From positions 1-64,000 of the forward strand of contig NZ_JACIJJ010000005.1 in assembly GCF_014199325.1 (NCBI RefSeq): DNA of 64,000 nucleotides. Reading direction: 5' to 3'. This DNA is from Sphingomonas yantingensis. Lineage in GTDB: Bacteria; Pseudomonadota; Alphaproteobacteria; Sphingomonadales; Sphingomonadaceae. The notes beneath the pieces are model-generated. The model was not told the origin of the DNA, made no database searches, and saw only the letters and a program-made list of their open reading frames with translations. How positions within the stretch are numbered: position 1 is the stretch's first letter; each line of letters begins with the position of its first letter. The position numbers were made by a program, and so were the translations under genes. Shown here piece after piece: positions 17,336-25,225 of the stretch.

Positions 17336-19099
17336 ATGCGCTCGCTCCTGACCCTCGCCGCCCTGATTGCCATCCCCGCCGCCGCACAGGACATGGCGCC
17401 GCTCCCGCCCGAGATGCCGTGGCGGGGGGCGAGCGAGGCGCTGGTCGCCCGGCCCGGCAGCCGCTGGATCACGCCGGCGGAGGCAGCAAACTTCGACCGC
17501 ACGCCCGATTACGCTGCGACGCGCGCATTTGCCGAGAAGCTGGTTGCCGCCTCGCCGCTCCTGAAGCTCGAGGTGTTCGGGCGCAGTCCGGAGGGGCGCG
17601 ACCTGTTCTTCATCCGCGCGAGCAAGGGGCCGGGCAAGCCCGTCGTGCTGGCACAGGCGGGCATCCATGCCGGCGAGATCGACGGCAAGGACGCCGGCCT
17701 GATGCTGCTCCGCGACATCGCGTTCGGCGGCAAGGCGGCGCTGCTCGACAAGGCCGATCTCGTGCTCGTCCCGATCTTCAACGTCGACGGGCATGAGCGC
17801 GCCTCGCGCTACAGTCGCCCGAACCAGCGGGGGCCGATGGTGCAGGGGTGGCGCACGACCGCGCAGAACCTCAATCTCAACCGCGATTACCTGAAGGCCG
17901 ACGCGCCCGAGATGCAGGCGATGCTCGGGCTGATCCGCCGGCTCGACCCGGTGCTGTACCTCGACCTACATGTCACCGACGGCGTCGATTACCAGTATGA
18001 CATTACCTACGATTTCAACGGGCTTTACGGACGATATGCCGCGAGCCCGGCGATCGGGCGCTGGCTTGACACGCGGCTGCGCCCGGCGTTCGACCGCGAG
18101 CTGACTGCGGCGGGGCATCTGCCGTCACTCTATATCGATGCGCTCGACAACCGCGCGCTGGGCAAGGGCATCGCGCACAATGCCGATGCCCCGCGCTTCT
18201 CGACCGGCTGGGGCGACGTGGCGCGCGTGCCGACGGTGCTGCTCGAAACGCACAGCCTGAAGAACTACCGCCGCCGCGTGCTCGGCACCTATGTCTTCAT
18301 CGAGACGGCGCTCAGGACCGCGGGCGACGAGGCGGCGGCGCTTCGAAAGGCGATCGCCGCCGATCGCGCCGCGCGGCCGACGACGATGGTCACCGAGTGG
18401 AAGGACGATCCAAAGCCCCTGTTCACGATGGCGTTCAAGGGCATCGCGCAGGAGACGTACCGCTCCCCCGCCTCGGGCCGAGACGAGGTGCGCTGGACCG
18501 GGCGGCCGGTGACGATGCAGGTGCCGGTGATGGGCCAGTCGCCCGCCGCGAAGGTCACACTGCCCCGCGCGTGGTGGATTCCGGCAAGCGCGACCGCGAT
18601 CCAGAAGGTCGCCGGGCTTCAGGGCCTGAAAATGGAGATGATCGACAAGCCGCGCGAGATCGACCTCGACATGGCACGCGTGCTCGACCCGAAGCTGGCG
18701 GCGGCGAACGAGGGGCGGGTGCCGTTGTCGGGCCGGATCGTGCACGAGCGCCGCCGCGTGACGATGCCGGCGGGCTCGGTGCGCGTGACCGCCGACCAGC
18801 CGCTCGCCCTCGTCGCCGCAGCGCTGCTGGAGCCCGAGAGTGCGGACGGGGCGGTGGCCTGGAACCTGACGCCCGCGATGCTCATGCGGACCGAATATAT
18901 CGAGGGGTACGCCATCGCTCCGCTCGCCGACGCGATGCTGGCGAAGGATCCGAAGCTCAAGGCCGCGTTCGAGGCGAAGCTGGCCGCCGATCCGAAGTTC
19001 GCGGCCGACGGACAGGCGCGGCTGGCCTGGTTCTACGAGCGGACGCCTTATTATGACGACCGCTACCTTTTGTATCCGGTCGGCCGCGAGGTTCGCTAG
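17336..19099 (+). CDS. M14-family zinc carboxypeptidase, exported
   Basis: 587 residues with a signal peptide (MRSLLTLAALIAIPAAAQ). The catalytic zinc motif is QAGIHAGEIDGKD near residue 108 (H-x2-E), the third ligand is in YLDLHVTDG, and the catalytic glutamate is likely in LLETHSLKNY. This is the arrangement of peptidase family M14, metallocarboxypeptidases that trim C-terminal residues or peptidoglycan/poly-amino substrates. It acts in the periplasm. The C-terminal 240 residues form a beta-rich region with no family I can name. Start at 17336 was chosen because it begins the signal peptide; the frame extends to 17237. Confidence 0.9.
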   Translation: MRSLLTLAALIAIPAAAQDMAPLPPEMPWRGASEALVARPGSRWITPAEAANFDRTPDYAATRAFAEKLVAASPLLKLEVFGRSPEGRDLFFIRASKGPGKPVVLAQAGIHAGEIDGKDAGLMLLRDIAFGGKAALLDKADLVLVPIFNVDGHERASRYSRPNQRGPMVQGWRTTAQNLNLNRDYLKADAPEMQAMLGLIRRLDPVLYLDLHVTDGVDYQYDITYDFNGLYGRYAASPAIGRWLDTRLRPAFDRELTAAGHLPSLYIDALDNRALGKGIAHNADAPRFSTGWGDVARVPTVLLETHSLKNYRRRVLGTYVFIETALRTAGDEAAALRKAIAADRAARPTTMVTEWKDDPKPLFTMAFKGIAQETYRSPASGRDEVRWTGRPVTMQVPVMGQSPAAKVTLPRAWWIPASATAIQKVAGLQGLKMEMIDKPREIDLDMARVLDPKLAAANEGRVPLSGRIVHERRRVTMPAGSVRVTADQPLALVAAALLEPESADGAVAWNLTPAMLMRTEYIEGYAIAPLADAMLAKDPKLKAAFEAKLAADPKFAADGQARLAWFYERTPYYDDRYLLYPVGREVR

Positions 19100-19110
19100 A
19101 AGATCACCTC

Positions 19111-19206
19111 CGTCACCCCGGACTTGTTCCGGGGTCCACGTCTCGGCTTGAGCTACCGCTGCCGGGCATGTGGCAACGTGGACCCCGGAACAAGTCCGGG
19201 GTGACG
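19111..19206. repeat. Inverted pair of dispersed palindromic repeats (31-bp perfect arms)
   Basis: Left arm 19111-19141 and right arm 19176-19206 are exact reverse complements (31 bp), separated by 34 bases. Each arm contains its own smaller palindrome (CCCCGGACTTGTTCCGGGG). The pair lies just after the M14 peptidase gene and can form a long hairpin in RNA. It belongs to the family seen also at 20541, 22711, 25118, 29895 and 32224. Confidence 0.9.
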
Positions 19207-19379
19207 TATCGGTTTGGGTTGACTCTCGATCACGATCCGCTAATGGCCCGCGCTTCGCCGGGTGCCCAATTTGGGGACACGGCGTCCGTCCGAGACAGCA
19301 GGGGATGGGGTTCGCCCGTCTTAATATCCTGCCGAGACGGGGAATGTGTTTCTGCCGCTCCGTTCGCGGATCGGGTCAG

Positions 19380-19490
19380 CCGCCGGGCAGTGTCCGGCCA
19401 TGACGACCATGCCCCCTTGGACGAGGGGACCGGGCAGCCGCCCGATCCTCGACGTAACCGGACCCCGATGGGGTCCATTGTGAGGAGACC
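19380..19490 (+). promoter_or_regulatory. Putative leader of the rplJ-rplL operon
   Basis: The roughly 110 bases before rplJ are GC-rich and structured, ending in a hairpin GGACCCC-gat-GGGGTCC at 19460-19476, directly ahead of the GAGGAG ribosome site. In many bacteria L10 in complex with L7/L12 binds its own leader to repress translation. The position and structure fit, but I could not confirm the conserved kink-turn of known L10 leaders. Confidence 0.4.
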
Positions 19491-19493
19491 GGC

Positions 19494-20009
19494 ATGGATC
19501 GTTCGCAAAAGACCGAAGCCGTTGCCGAGCTGAACCGCACCTTCAACGAGGTTGCCGTGGTGGTCGTCACCCGCAACCTGGGGCTTACCGTCGCCCAGTC
19601 GACGCAGCTCCGGAACAAGATGCGCGAAGCCGGTGCGAGCTACAAGGTCAGCAAGAACCGCCTTGCCAAGATCGCGCTCGAGGGCACCGAGTACGCAGGG
19701 ATTTCCGACCTGCTGACCGGTCCCGTCGCACTCGCCACCTCGACCGATCCGGTCGCGGCCGCCAAGGTCGCGTCGGATTTCGCCAAGACGAACGACAAGC
19801 TCGAGATCGTCGGCGGCGCGATGGGCAAGCAGGTGCTCGACGCGGAAGGCATCAAGGCGCTGGCGTCGCTGCCGTCGCTGGACGAACTGCGCGCCAAGCT
19901 CATTGGCCTGGTGCAGGCGCCCGCGACCAAGCTCGCCACCATTACGCAGGCACCGGCGGCGCAGATCGCCCGCGTGCTCAGCGCCTATGCGGAAAAGGAC
20001 GCCGCCTGA
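19494..20009 (+). CDS. rplJ: 50S ribosomal protein L10
   Basis: 171 residues. The N-terminus ([17 protein letters not shown]), the central [12 protein letters not shown] and PVALATS segments, and the C-terminal helix that anchors L7/L12 dimers are typical of L10. It builds the base of the ribosomal stalk with L11 and 23S rRNA. ATG at 19494 follows GAGGAG. Followed 56 bases later by rplL on the same strand, the universal gene order. The rpl genes normally preceding (rplK-rplA) are not in front of it here, so the stalk operon starts at rplJ. Confidence 0.98.
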   Translation: MDRSQKTEAVAELNRTFNEVAVVVVTRNLGLTVAQSTQLRNKMREAGASYKVSKNRLAKIALEGTEYAGISDLLTGPVALATSTDPVAAAKVASDFAKTNDKLEIVGGAMGKQVLDAEGIKALASLPSLDELRAKLIGLVQAPATKLATITQAPAAQIARVLSAYAEKDAA

Positions 20010-20065
20010 ATTTCGGGCGGTTCGGACACTGACCACATTCAACCCATTCAAAATTGGAGTTTACC

Positions 20066-20440
20066 ATGGCTGACCTGAACGCGCTCGTTGAGTCGCTGAG
20101 CGAACTGACCGTCCTCGAGGCCGCCGAGCTCTCGAAGATGCTCGAAGAGAAGTGGGGCGTTTCGGCCGCTGCGGCCGTTGCCGCTGCGCCCGCCGGTGGC
20201 GGCGCCGCCGCTGCCCCGGTCGAAGAGAAGACCGAGTTCGACGTGATCCTCACCGGCGACGGTGGCAAGAAGATCAACGTCATCAAGGAAGTCCGCGCGA
20301 TCACCTCGCTCGGCCTGACCGAAGCCAAGGCCCTGGTCGAGGGCGCGCCGAAGGCCGTCAAGGAAGGCGTGTCGAAGGACGAGGCCGAGAAGATCAAGAA
20401 GCAGCTCGAGGAAGCCGGCGCGACCGTCGAGGTCAAGTAA
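20066..20440 (+). CDS. rplL: 50S ribosomal protein L7/L12
   Basis: 124 residues. N-terminal dimerisation helices ([20 protein letters not shown]), an Ala/Pro/Gly hinge ([15 protein letters not shown]) and the C-terminal factor-binding domain ([20 protein letters not shown], then [20 protein letters not shown]). Present in several copies on the ribosome stalk, recruiting translation factors. Start at 20066 follows GGAG; an in-frame upstream TTG at 20054 is unlikely. A strong terminator follows 46 bases after the stop. The rpoB gene, often next, is not in this window. Confidence 0.98.
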   Translation: MADLNALVESLSELTVLEAAELSKMLEEKWGVSAAAAVAAAPAGGGAAAAPVEEKTEFDVILTGDGGKKINVIKEVRAITSLGLTEAKALVEGAPKAVKEGVSKDEAEKIKKQLEEAGATVEVK

Positions 20441-20486
20441 TCTCGAACGGCTCGCCCGCATCCACGGATGCGTCGAGACAGGGAAG

Positions 20487-20515
20487 GGGCGGTCCGGCAA
20501 CGGGCCGCCCTTTTT
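20487..20515 (+). terminator. Intrinsic terminator after rplL
   Basis: Stem GGGCGGTCCG (20487-20496), loop GCAA, stem CGGGCCGCCC (20501-20510) with one G-T pair, then TTTTT. A 10-bp GC-rich hairpin with a GNRA-type loop and T run, ending the rplJ-rplL transcript. Confidence 0.9.
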
Positions 20516-20540
20516 CGTTTCGCGGACGGAGGGAAGAAGG

Positions 20541-20698
20541 AAGAAGCGGGACCCCGGGTCAGGCTCGGGATGACGTTATTGGACGGGACCTCTCCAAACC
20601 AACCTCGTCACCCCGGACTTGATCCGGGGTCCCGCTTCTTCACTTCTTTCAACCCTTGCGACGAAGAACCGGGATCTCGGATCAAGTCCGAGGTGACG
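20541..20698. repeat. Three copies of the dispersed palindromic repeat
   Basis: Copies at about 20541-20575 (reverse orientation), 20606-20640 (forward, CGTCACCCCGGACTTGATCC) and 20661-20698 (reverse, diverged). The middle and right copies form an inverted pair around about 20 bases. The first copy is the most degenerate (GGTCAGGCTCGG). Located between the rplL terminator and the L,D-transpeptidase gene. The rest of 20441-20826 holds no gene. Confidence 0.85.
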
Positions 20699-20826
20699 TG
20701 CGTATTTCCGCCGGGTGCCTGCAAGAAATGCACCGCCCGGCCCGGGTTCGCCTTTGCGGGGGACGGCCGGGGCCGCTATGTGGGGCGGGACAGGCGCGCG
20801 TACCGGCGCCGATGCGAGGCGGGTTG

Positions 20827-22347
20827 ATGGCTGGCGACAAGATGAAGCGGTTCGGGATGGTTCTGGGTACGGCGACGATGCTCGCCGGCACGGCGCAGGC
20901 GCAGCAGTCGCTGCTGCCGGCCGATATCGTGCCCGAGACGCAGGACGCGCCCGCGGCCCCCGCCGCCCCGCGCATCCAGGTGCCGACCGTTCCCGTGCCG
21001 TCGCCCGCCGCGCAGCGCCCGCTCCCCAAGCTGTCCGGCGAGCAGGCGGCGCTTCTTGCCCAGTTGCTCGGCAAGGATACCAACGAGCAGGGCCTGCGCT
21101 TTTCGGGCCGGGCGGCGCCCGCGCCCGCCGACAACGACGCGCTGGTGCGCGCCGCGCTCGACCACGCCCATGCCGTGCGCGCCGGGCGACTGGACACGGC
21201 GGATTTCCAGGCGGACTGGGCGCTGCGGCCACAGCCCTATGATCCCTATCCCTCGTTCGTGCAGGCGGTGCAGGCCGATCGCCTCGGCCAGTGGTTCGCC
21301 GAACTGCCGCCGCCCTGGGCGGGGTATGAGGGGCTTCGCAAGGGCCTGGCCACCTATCGCGGTATCGCGGCGAAGGGCGGGTGGAAGGCGATCCCCGCCG
21401 GTCCCGACATGGGGATGGGCGCCAAGGGCGCGCGCGTCGCCGCGCTGCGCGAACGGCTGGCGATCGAGGACAGCGCGGTTTCGGCCACCGGCGCAACCTA
21501 TGACGAGGGGCTGCGCACCGCGGTCCAGCGTGCCCAGCGCCGCTATGGCCTCAACCCGACCGGCGTCGTCTCGACCGGCACGCTCGCCGCGCTCAACGTG
21601 CCCGTCGCCACCCGCGTACGCCAGATCATGGCAAATATGGAACGCTGGCGCTGGCTGCCGAGCGAACTGCCCAAGGACCGCATTCAGGTGAACATCGCCG
21701 CCGCCGTCATGACGGTGTTCGAGGGCGACCAGCCGGTCATGTCGATGAAAGCGGTGACCGGCAAGCCTGGCGGCGGCGAGACGCCGATGCTGTCGTCCAG
21801 CATCCATTCGGTCGTGCTCAACCCGCCGTGGAACGTGCCCGCCGGCATCGCCAAGCGCGAGCTGTTTCCCAAGGGCATGGGCTATCTGAAAGCCAATGGC
21901 TTTCGCGTGATCGGCGAGGGGCCGGACGCGCGGCTTCAGCAGGCGTCGGGCGACACCAGCGCGCTCGGCCGGTTCAAGTTCGACTTCGACAATCCGTTCG
22001 CGGTCTATTTGCACGACACGCCCGCCAAGGGCGGCTTCTCGCGCTTCGACCGGCTCGCCAGCCATGGCTGCATCCGCCTCGAAAAGCCCAATGCGCTGGC
22101 CAAGCGGCTGCTGCGCGACGTGCCCGAATGGAACGAGGCGGCGATCGACGAGCTGACCACCACCTCGACCAAGACGGTTCGCGCGCGGCTCAATACGCCG
22201 GTCGCGGTCTATCTGCTCTACTGGACCGCGTTCGCCAGCGGGAACGGGCAGATCAACTTCCGCGACGATCCCTATGGCTGGGATGCAAAGCTCGCCGACA
22301 AGATCGAGAACCGCTCGGCCGTGCAGACGCAGGTCGCGTCGCGCTGA
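20827..22347 (+). CDS. L,D-transpeptidase (YcbB-like, YkuD catalytic domain)
   Basis: About 506 residues with an N-terminal signal sequence (MKRFGMVLGTATMLAGTAQA), a Pro/Ala-rich linker, a peptidoglycan-binding region (YDEGLRTAVQRAQRRYGL) near residue 220 and the YkuD domain. The catalytic motif is RLASHGCIRLEKP (HGCIR, nucleophile Cys) with the preceding His in YLHDTPAKGGF. It makes 3-3 cross-links in peptidoglycan, or attaches proteins to it, in the periplasm. ATG at 20827 was chosen with GAGG upstream; the second ATG (codon 6) is an alternative. The stop overlaps an upstream start of the lipoprotein frame, so both genes are probably one transcript. Confidence 0.92.
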   Translation: MAGDKMKRFGMVLGTATMLAGTAQAQQSLLPADIVPETQDAPAAPAAPRIQVPTVPVPSPAAQRPLPKLSGEQAALLAQLLGKDTNEQGLRFSGRAAPAPADNDALVRAALDHAHAVRAGRLDTADFQADWALRPQPYDPYPSFVQAVQADRLGQWFAELPPPWAGYEGLRKGLATYRGIAAKGGWKAIPAGPDMGMGAKGARVAALRERLAIEDSAVSATGATYDEGLRTAVQRAQRRYGLNPTGVVSTGTLAALNVPVATRVRQIMANMERWRWLPSELPKDRIQVNIAAAVMTVFEGDQPVMSMKAVTGKPGGGETPMLSSSIHSVVLNPPWNVPAGIAKRELFPKGMGYLKANGFRVIGEGPDARLQQASGDTSALGRFKFDFDNPFAVYLHDTPAKGGFSRFDRLASHGCIRLEKPNALAKRLLRDVPEWNEAAIDELTTTSTKTVRARLNTPVAVYLLYWTAFASGNGQINFRDDPYGWDAKLADKIENRSAVQTQVASR

Positions 22348-22373
22348 TGACCCCTGACTGGAGACTGTCCTTG

Positions 22374-22703
22374 ATGCGCCTCAAGATTCGCCCGGCCCTC
22401 ATGCTTCTGCCGCTCGCGCTGGCGGCCTGTTCGGGTGAGCCCGAGGTGCCCGCGCCCGAGGGGCCGGACGCCAACCTGACCGAGGCGATGCCGACGCCCG
22501 AGCCGCTGCCGAGCGCGACGCCCGAGCCGGTCGCGACGCCCTCGCCCGAGCCGACCTTCGACGCCGCCCCGCCGCCTAAGGTGGCCGAGGATCAGCAGAT
22601 GATCGACGATGCCGAAGCGACGGGGATGACCGCGCGCGTCACGCGCGACGAGCAGCGTCCGACTGACGAGGAAACGCCGGTCCCGGTCGAAGAGAAGCAG
22701 TAA
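22374..22703 (+). CDS. Small Pro/Glu-rich lipoprotein
   Basis: 109 residues. The signal peptide ends in a lipobox (ALMLLPLALAACSG), so the mature protein begins at the lipidated Cys. The mature part is rich in Pro, Glu, Ala and Thr with a repeating P-E-P/A-T-P pattern (PTPEPLPSATPEPVATPSPE), likely unstructured and able to span periplasm or peptidoglycan. No family recognised. Start at 22374 has GGAGA seven bases upstream; an earlier ATG at 22347 overlaps the transpeptidase stop. Placement after the L,D-transpeptidase suggests a cell-wall role (inference). Confidence 0.78.
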   Translation: MRLKIRPALMLLPLALAACSGEPEVPAPEGPDANLTEAMPTPEPLPSATPEPVATPSPEPTFDAAPPPKVAEDQQMIDDAEATGMTARVTRDEQRPTDEETPVPVEEKQ

Positions 22704-22710
22704 GGTCGAG

Positions 22711-22816
22711 AAGAAGAAGCGGGACCCCGGATCAAGTCCGGGGTGAAGGTGCTTTTGGAGGGCGAACCTCTCAAACCACGTCATCCCGGCCTTGAGCCGG
22801 GATCCCGCTACTTCTT
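22711..22816. repeat. Inverted pair of dispersed palindromic repeats
   Basis: Reverse copy at about 22711-22747 (GAAGCGGGACCCCGGATCAA) and forward copy at about 22779-22816 (CGTCATCCCGGCCTTGAGCC). The spacer is about 31 bases. It lies between two convergent genes, the lipoprotein (plus) and the esterase (minus), where a bidirectional terminator would be expected. Confidence 0.88.
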
Positions 22817-22821
22817 CTAAA

Positions 22822-23793
22822 TCACCCCCCGTTCGCCATCCGCATCGCCCAGCTGGCGTAGAGCGCCCCCCAGCCATGCGCCGGGTGCTTCGGATCGAGC
22901 GCCATGCCGAAGCCATGGCCGCCCTTGTCATAGAAATGCGCCGCCACCGACACGCCGGCGGTGCGCGCCGCGGCGATCATCGCGGTGCTCATCTCCAGCG
23001 GCACGATCGGATCGTCGGCGGCGTGCAGCAGGAACAGCGGCGGCGTGCCGGCATCGACGCGGCGTACTGCATCGTAGCGCGCCGTCGCCTCGTTCATCGG
23101 CGAGGGGCCGAGCAGGTTGGCGCGCGACCGGCTGGGCGATCCCGATTCCGCCAGCGTCGTCACCGGATAGACCAGCCCCGAGAAATCGGGCCGCGTCCAG
23201 GCGCGGTCGGTCGCATCGACGGGCTCGTAAACGGGATCGTTATACGCCGTCGACAGCGACGCGGCGAGGTGCCCGCCTGCCGAAAAGCCGAGGATGCCGA
23301 GCTTCTTCGGGTCGATCCCGAACTCGGCGGCCCGCGTACGGATGATCCGCATCGCGCGCTGCGCATCCTGAAGCGGCACGTCGGCGCGGTTCGCCCAGCC
23401 CTCACCCGGCAGGCGATAGACCAGCGCGAAGACCGTGAAGCCGAGCGGGTTCAGCACCTTGGCGACATTGTGCCCCTCATTCTCGACCGACACGAACTGG
23501 TATCCGCCGCCGGGGATCGAAAGGATGCCGATGCCGTTGGGATTGGCGGGGCGATAGACCGACAGGGTGGGCTTCGCGATCCCGCGCAGCCACAATTCGC
23601 GCCCGTCGGGGCCGTAGCGGACGAGGGTGGGGAGCTTTGCCGGCGTCCCCGGTGCCTTGCCCGGCCACAGGTCGAACGTTTCGCGCGGGGGCCAGGGCAG
23701 GTCGCTCGGTCGGTCGGGCCCGGTCTGTGCCCGGGCGGTCCCGGCCGCGACCAGACCCGCGGCGGTCATGCCCAGCATCGTGCGTCGGTCCAT
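22822..23793 (-). CDS. Exported alpha/beta hydrolase (esterase/lipase), Tat signal
   Basis: 323 residues. The N-terminus MDRRTMLGMTAAGLVAAGTARA is a twin-arginine-type signal, so the enzyme is probably folded in the cytoplasm and exported to the periplasm. Catalytic elements: oxyanion loop SIPGGGYQFV near residue 95, nucleophile elbow GILGFSAGGHLA (G-x-S-x-G), acid in LLHAADDPIVP and histidine in KGGHGFGM. This fits acetyl-esterase / BD-FAE-like hydrolases that deacetylate sugars or xylan. Start at 23793 was preferred because GAGGGG lies six bases upstream; earlier in-frame ATGs lack spacing. Confidence 0.88.
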   Translation of the reverse strand: MDRRTMLGMTAAGLVAAGTARAQTGPDRPSDLPWPPRETFDLWPGKAPGTPAKLPTLVRYGPDGRELWLRGIAKPTLSVYRPANPNGIGILSIPGGGYQFVSVENEGHNVAKVLNPLGFTVFALVYRLPGEGWANRADVPLQDAQRAMRIIRTRAAEFGIDPKKLGILGFSAGGHLAASLSTAYNDPVYEPVDATDRAWTRPDFSGLVYPVTTLAESGSPSRSRANLLGPSPMNEATARYDAVRRVDAGTPPLFLLHAADDPIVPLEMSTAMIAAARTAGVSVAAHFYDKGGHGFGMALDPKHPAHGWGALYASWAMRMANGG

Positions 23794-23857
23794 CGTCATC
23801 CCCTCAATTGTCATCGCCGCTTCATACTGAAGCGCGAGGCTTTGCATCCGGTGGCCG

Positions 23858-23873
23858 GGTCCCATATGGGACC
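23858..23873. promoter_or_regulatory. 16-bp palindrome in the esterase / carboxyspermidine dehydrogenase divergent region
   Basis: GGTCCCATATGGGACC is a perfect palindrome 33 bases before the plus-strand start at 23906 and 65 bases before the esterase start. It contains the same 12-bp core as 147-158. Likely an operator for a dimeric regulator, or a promoter element; the protein is unknown. Confidence 0.35.
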
Positions 23874-23905
23874 GCCATCCCCTTACTCGCGCGAAAGGCG
23901 ACGAT

Positions 23906-25111
23906 GTGAAAGACGTTCTGGTGATCGGTGCGGGCGGCGTTTCGTCGGTCGCGGTGCATAAGATGGCGAAGAACCCCGGCCTGTTCGGCAAGGTGACGCT
24001 CGCCAGCCGCCGCAGGTTCAAGTGCGACGCGATCGCCAAGTCGGTTCAGGAGCGTTTCGGCGTCGAGATCGCGACCGCCGAGGTGGACGCCGACGACGTG
24101 GACGCGACCGCGCTCCTGATCGATCAGGTGAAGCCCAAGCTCGTCGTCAACCTCGCGCTCCCCTATCAGGACCTCAATCTGATGGAGGCGTGCCTCAAGA
24201 CCGGCGTCGATTATCTCGACACCGCCAATTACGAGCCGCGTGACGAGGCCAAGTTCGAATATGGCTGGCAATGGGCGTATCAGGACCGCTTCAAGGAAGC
24301 CGGTCTGATGGCGCTGTTGGGCTCGGGCTTCGACCCCGGCGTTACCAGCGTGTTCGCGACCTACATCAAGAAGCATCTGCTCGACACGATCGCGACGCTG
24401 GACATCCTCGATTGCAATGGCGGCGATCACGGCCAGCATTTCGCGACCAACTTCAACCCCGAGATCAACATCCGCGAAGTGACCGCGCCCGCGCGTCACT
24501 GGGAGAACGGCGATTGGGTCGAGACACCCGCGCTGTCGGAGCGTCAGGTGTTCATCTTCGACCAGGTCGGCGCGAAGAACATGTACCTGATGTACCACGA
24601 GGAGCTCGAAAGCCTCGTCAAGCACATCCCCGAGATCAAGCGCGCGCGCTTCTGGATGACGTTCGGCGAGCAGTATCTGACGCACCTGCGCGTGCTCCAG
24701 AACGTCGGCATGACCTCGATCGAGCCGGTGATGTACGAGGGGCGCGAGATCATCCCGCTCCAGTTCCTGAAGGCGGTGCTCCCCGAACCCTCGACGCTCG
24801 GCGAGACGACCAAGGGCAAGACCAACATCGGCGACATCGCGACGGGGACGAAGGACGGGGCGGAGAAGACCGTCTATGTCTACAATGTCTGCGACCACGA
24901 GGACGCCTATGCCGAGACCGGCAACCAGGCGGTAAGCTATACCACCGGCGTGCCCGCGATGATCGGCGCCGCGCTGATGCTGAACGGCCAGTGGCGCGGC
25001 ACGGGCGTGTTCAACATGGAAGAGTTCGATCCCGATCCCTTTATGGACATGCTGAACGCGCACGGCCTGCCCTGGCAGGTCAAGGAACTGCCCGAGCCGT
25101 TGAAGTTCTGA
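23906..25111 (+). CDS. Carboxynorspermidine/carboxyspermidine dehydrogenase
   Basis: 401 residues of the saccharopine dehydrogenase-like family. The NADPH-binding loop is VLVIGAGGVSSVAVHKM at the N-terminus; other family segments are LVVNLALPYQDLNLMEAC, DYLDTANYEP and GSGFDPGVTSVF. It reductively condenses aspartate-beta-semialdehyde with putrescine (or diaminopropane) to carboxyspermidine (or carboxynorspermidine). The partner decarboxylase is next downstream and ornithine decarboxylase is 2 kb away, giving a complete route from ornithine. GTG start at 23906 with AAGG upstream; no ATG fits. Confidence 0.93.
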   Translation: MKDVLVIGAGGVSSVAVHKMAKNPGLFGKVTLASRRRFKCDAIAKSVQERFGVEIATAEVDADDVDATALLIDQVKPKLVVNLALPYQDLNLMEACLKTGVDYLDTANYEPRDEAKFEYGWQWAYQDRFKEAGLMALLGSGFDPGVTSVFATYIKKHLLDTIATLDILDCNGGDHGQHFATNFNPEINIREVTAPARHWENGDWVETPALSERQVFIFDQVGAKNMYLMYHEELESLVKHIPEIKRARFWMTFGEQYLTHLRVLQNVGMTSIEPVMYEGREIIPLQFLKAVLPEPSTLGETTKGKTNIGDIATGTKDGAEKTVYVYNVCDHEDAYAETGNQAVSYTTGVPAMIGAALMLNGQWRGTGVFNMEEFDPDPFMDMLNAHGLPWQVKELPEPLKF

Positions 25112-25117
25112 TCCAGG

Positions 25118-25214
25118 CGTCACCCCGGACTTGTTCCGGGGTCCACCGTTCCGCAGGCGCCGCCGCCCGCAGCTCGTGCGGGGCGGTGGATGCCGGAACA
25201 AGTCCGGCATGACG
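25118..25214. repeat. Inverted pair of dispersed palindromic repeats within the polyamine operon
   Basis: Forward copy 25118-25146 and reverse copy 25185-25214 flank a GC-rich spacer. The right arm ends only 11 bases before the chosen start of the decarboxylase gene, so the repeat forms its translation initiation region. Unusual for the family here, which otherwise lies at gene ends. Confidence 0.88.
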
Positions 25215-25225
25215 AGTATGACGAC

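Noticed and set aside
20576..21496. 306-codon minus-strand frame antisense to the L,D-transpeptidase
   Set aside because: Extremely Arg/Pro-rich, no domain, typical high-GC antisense shadow.
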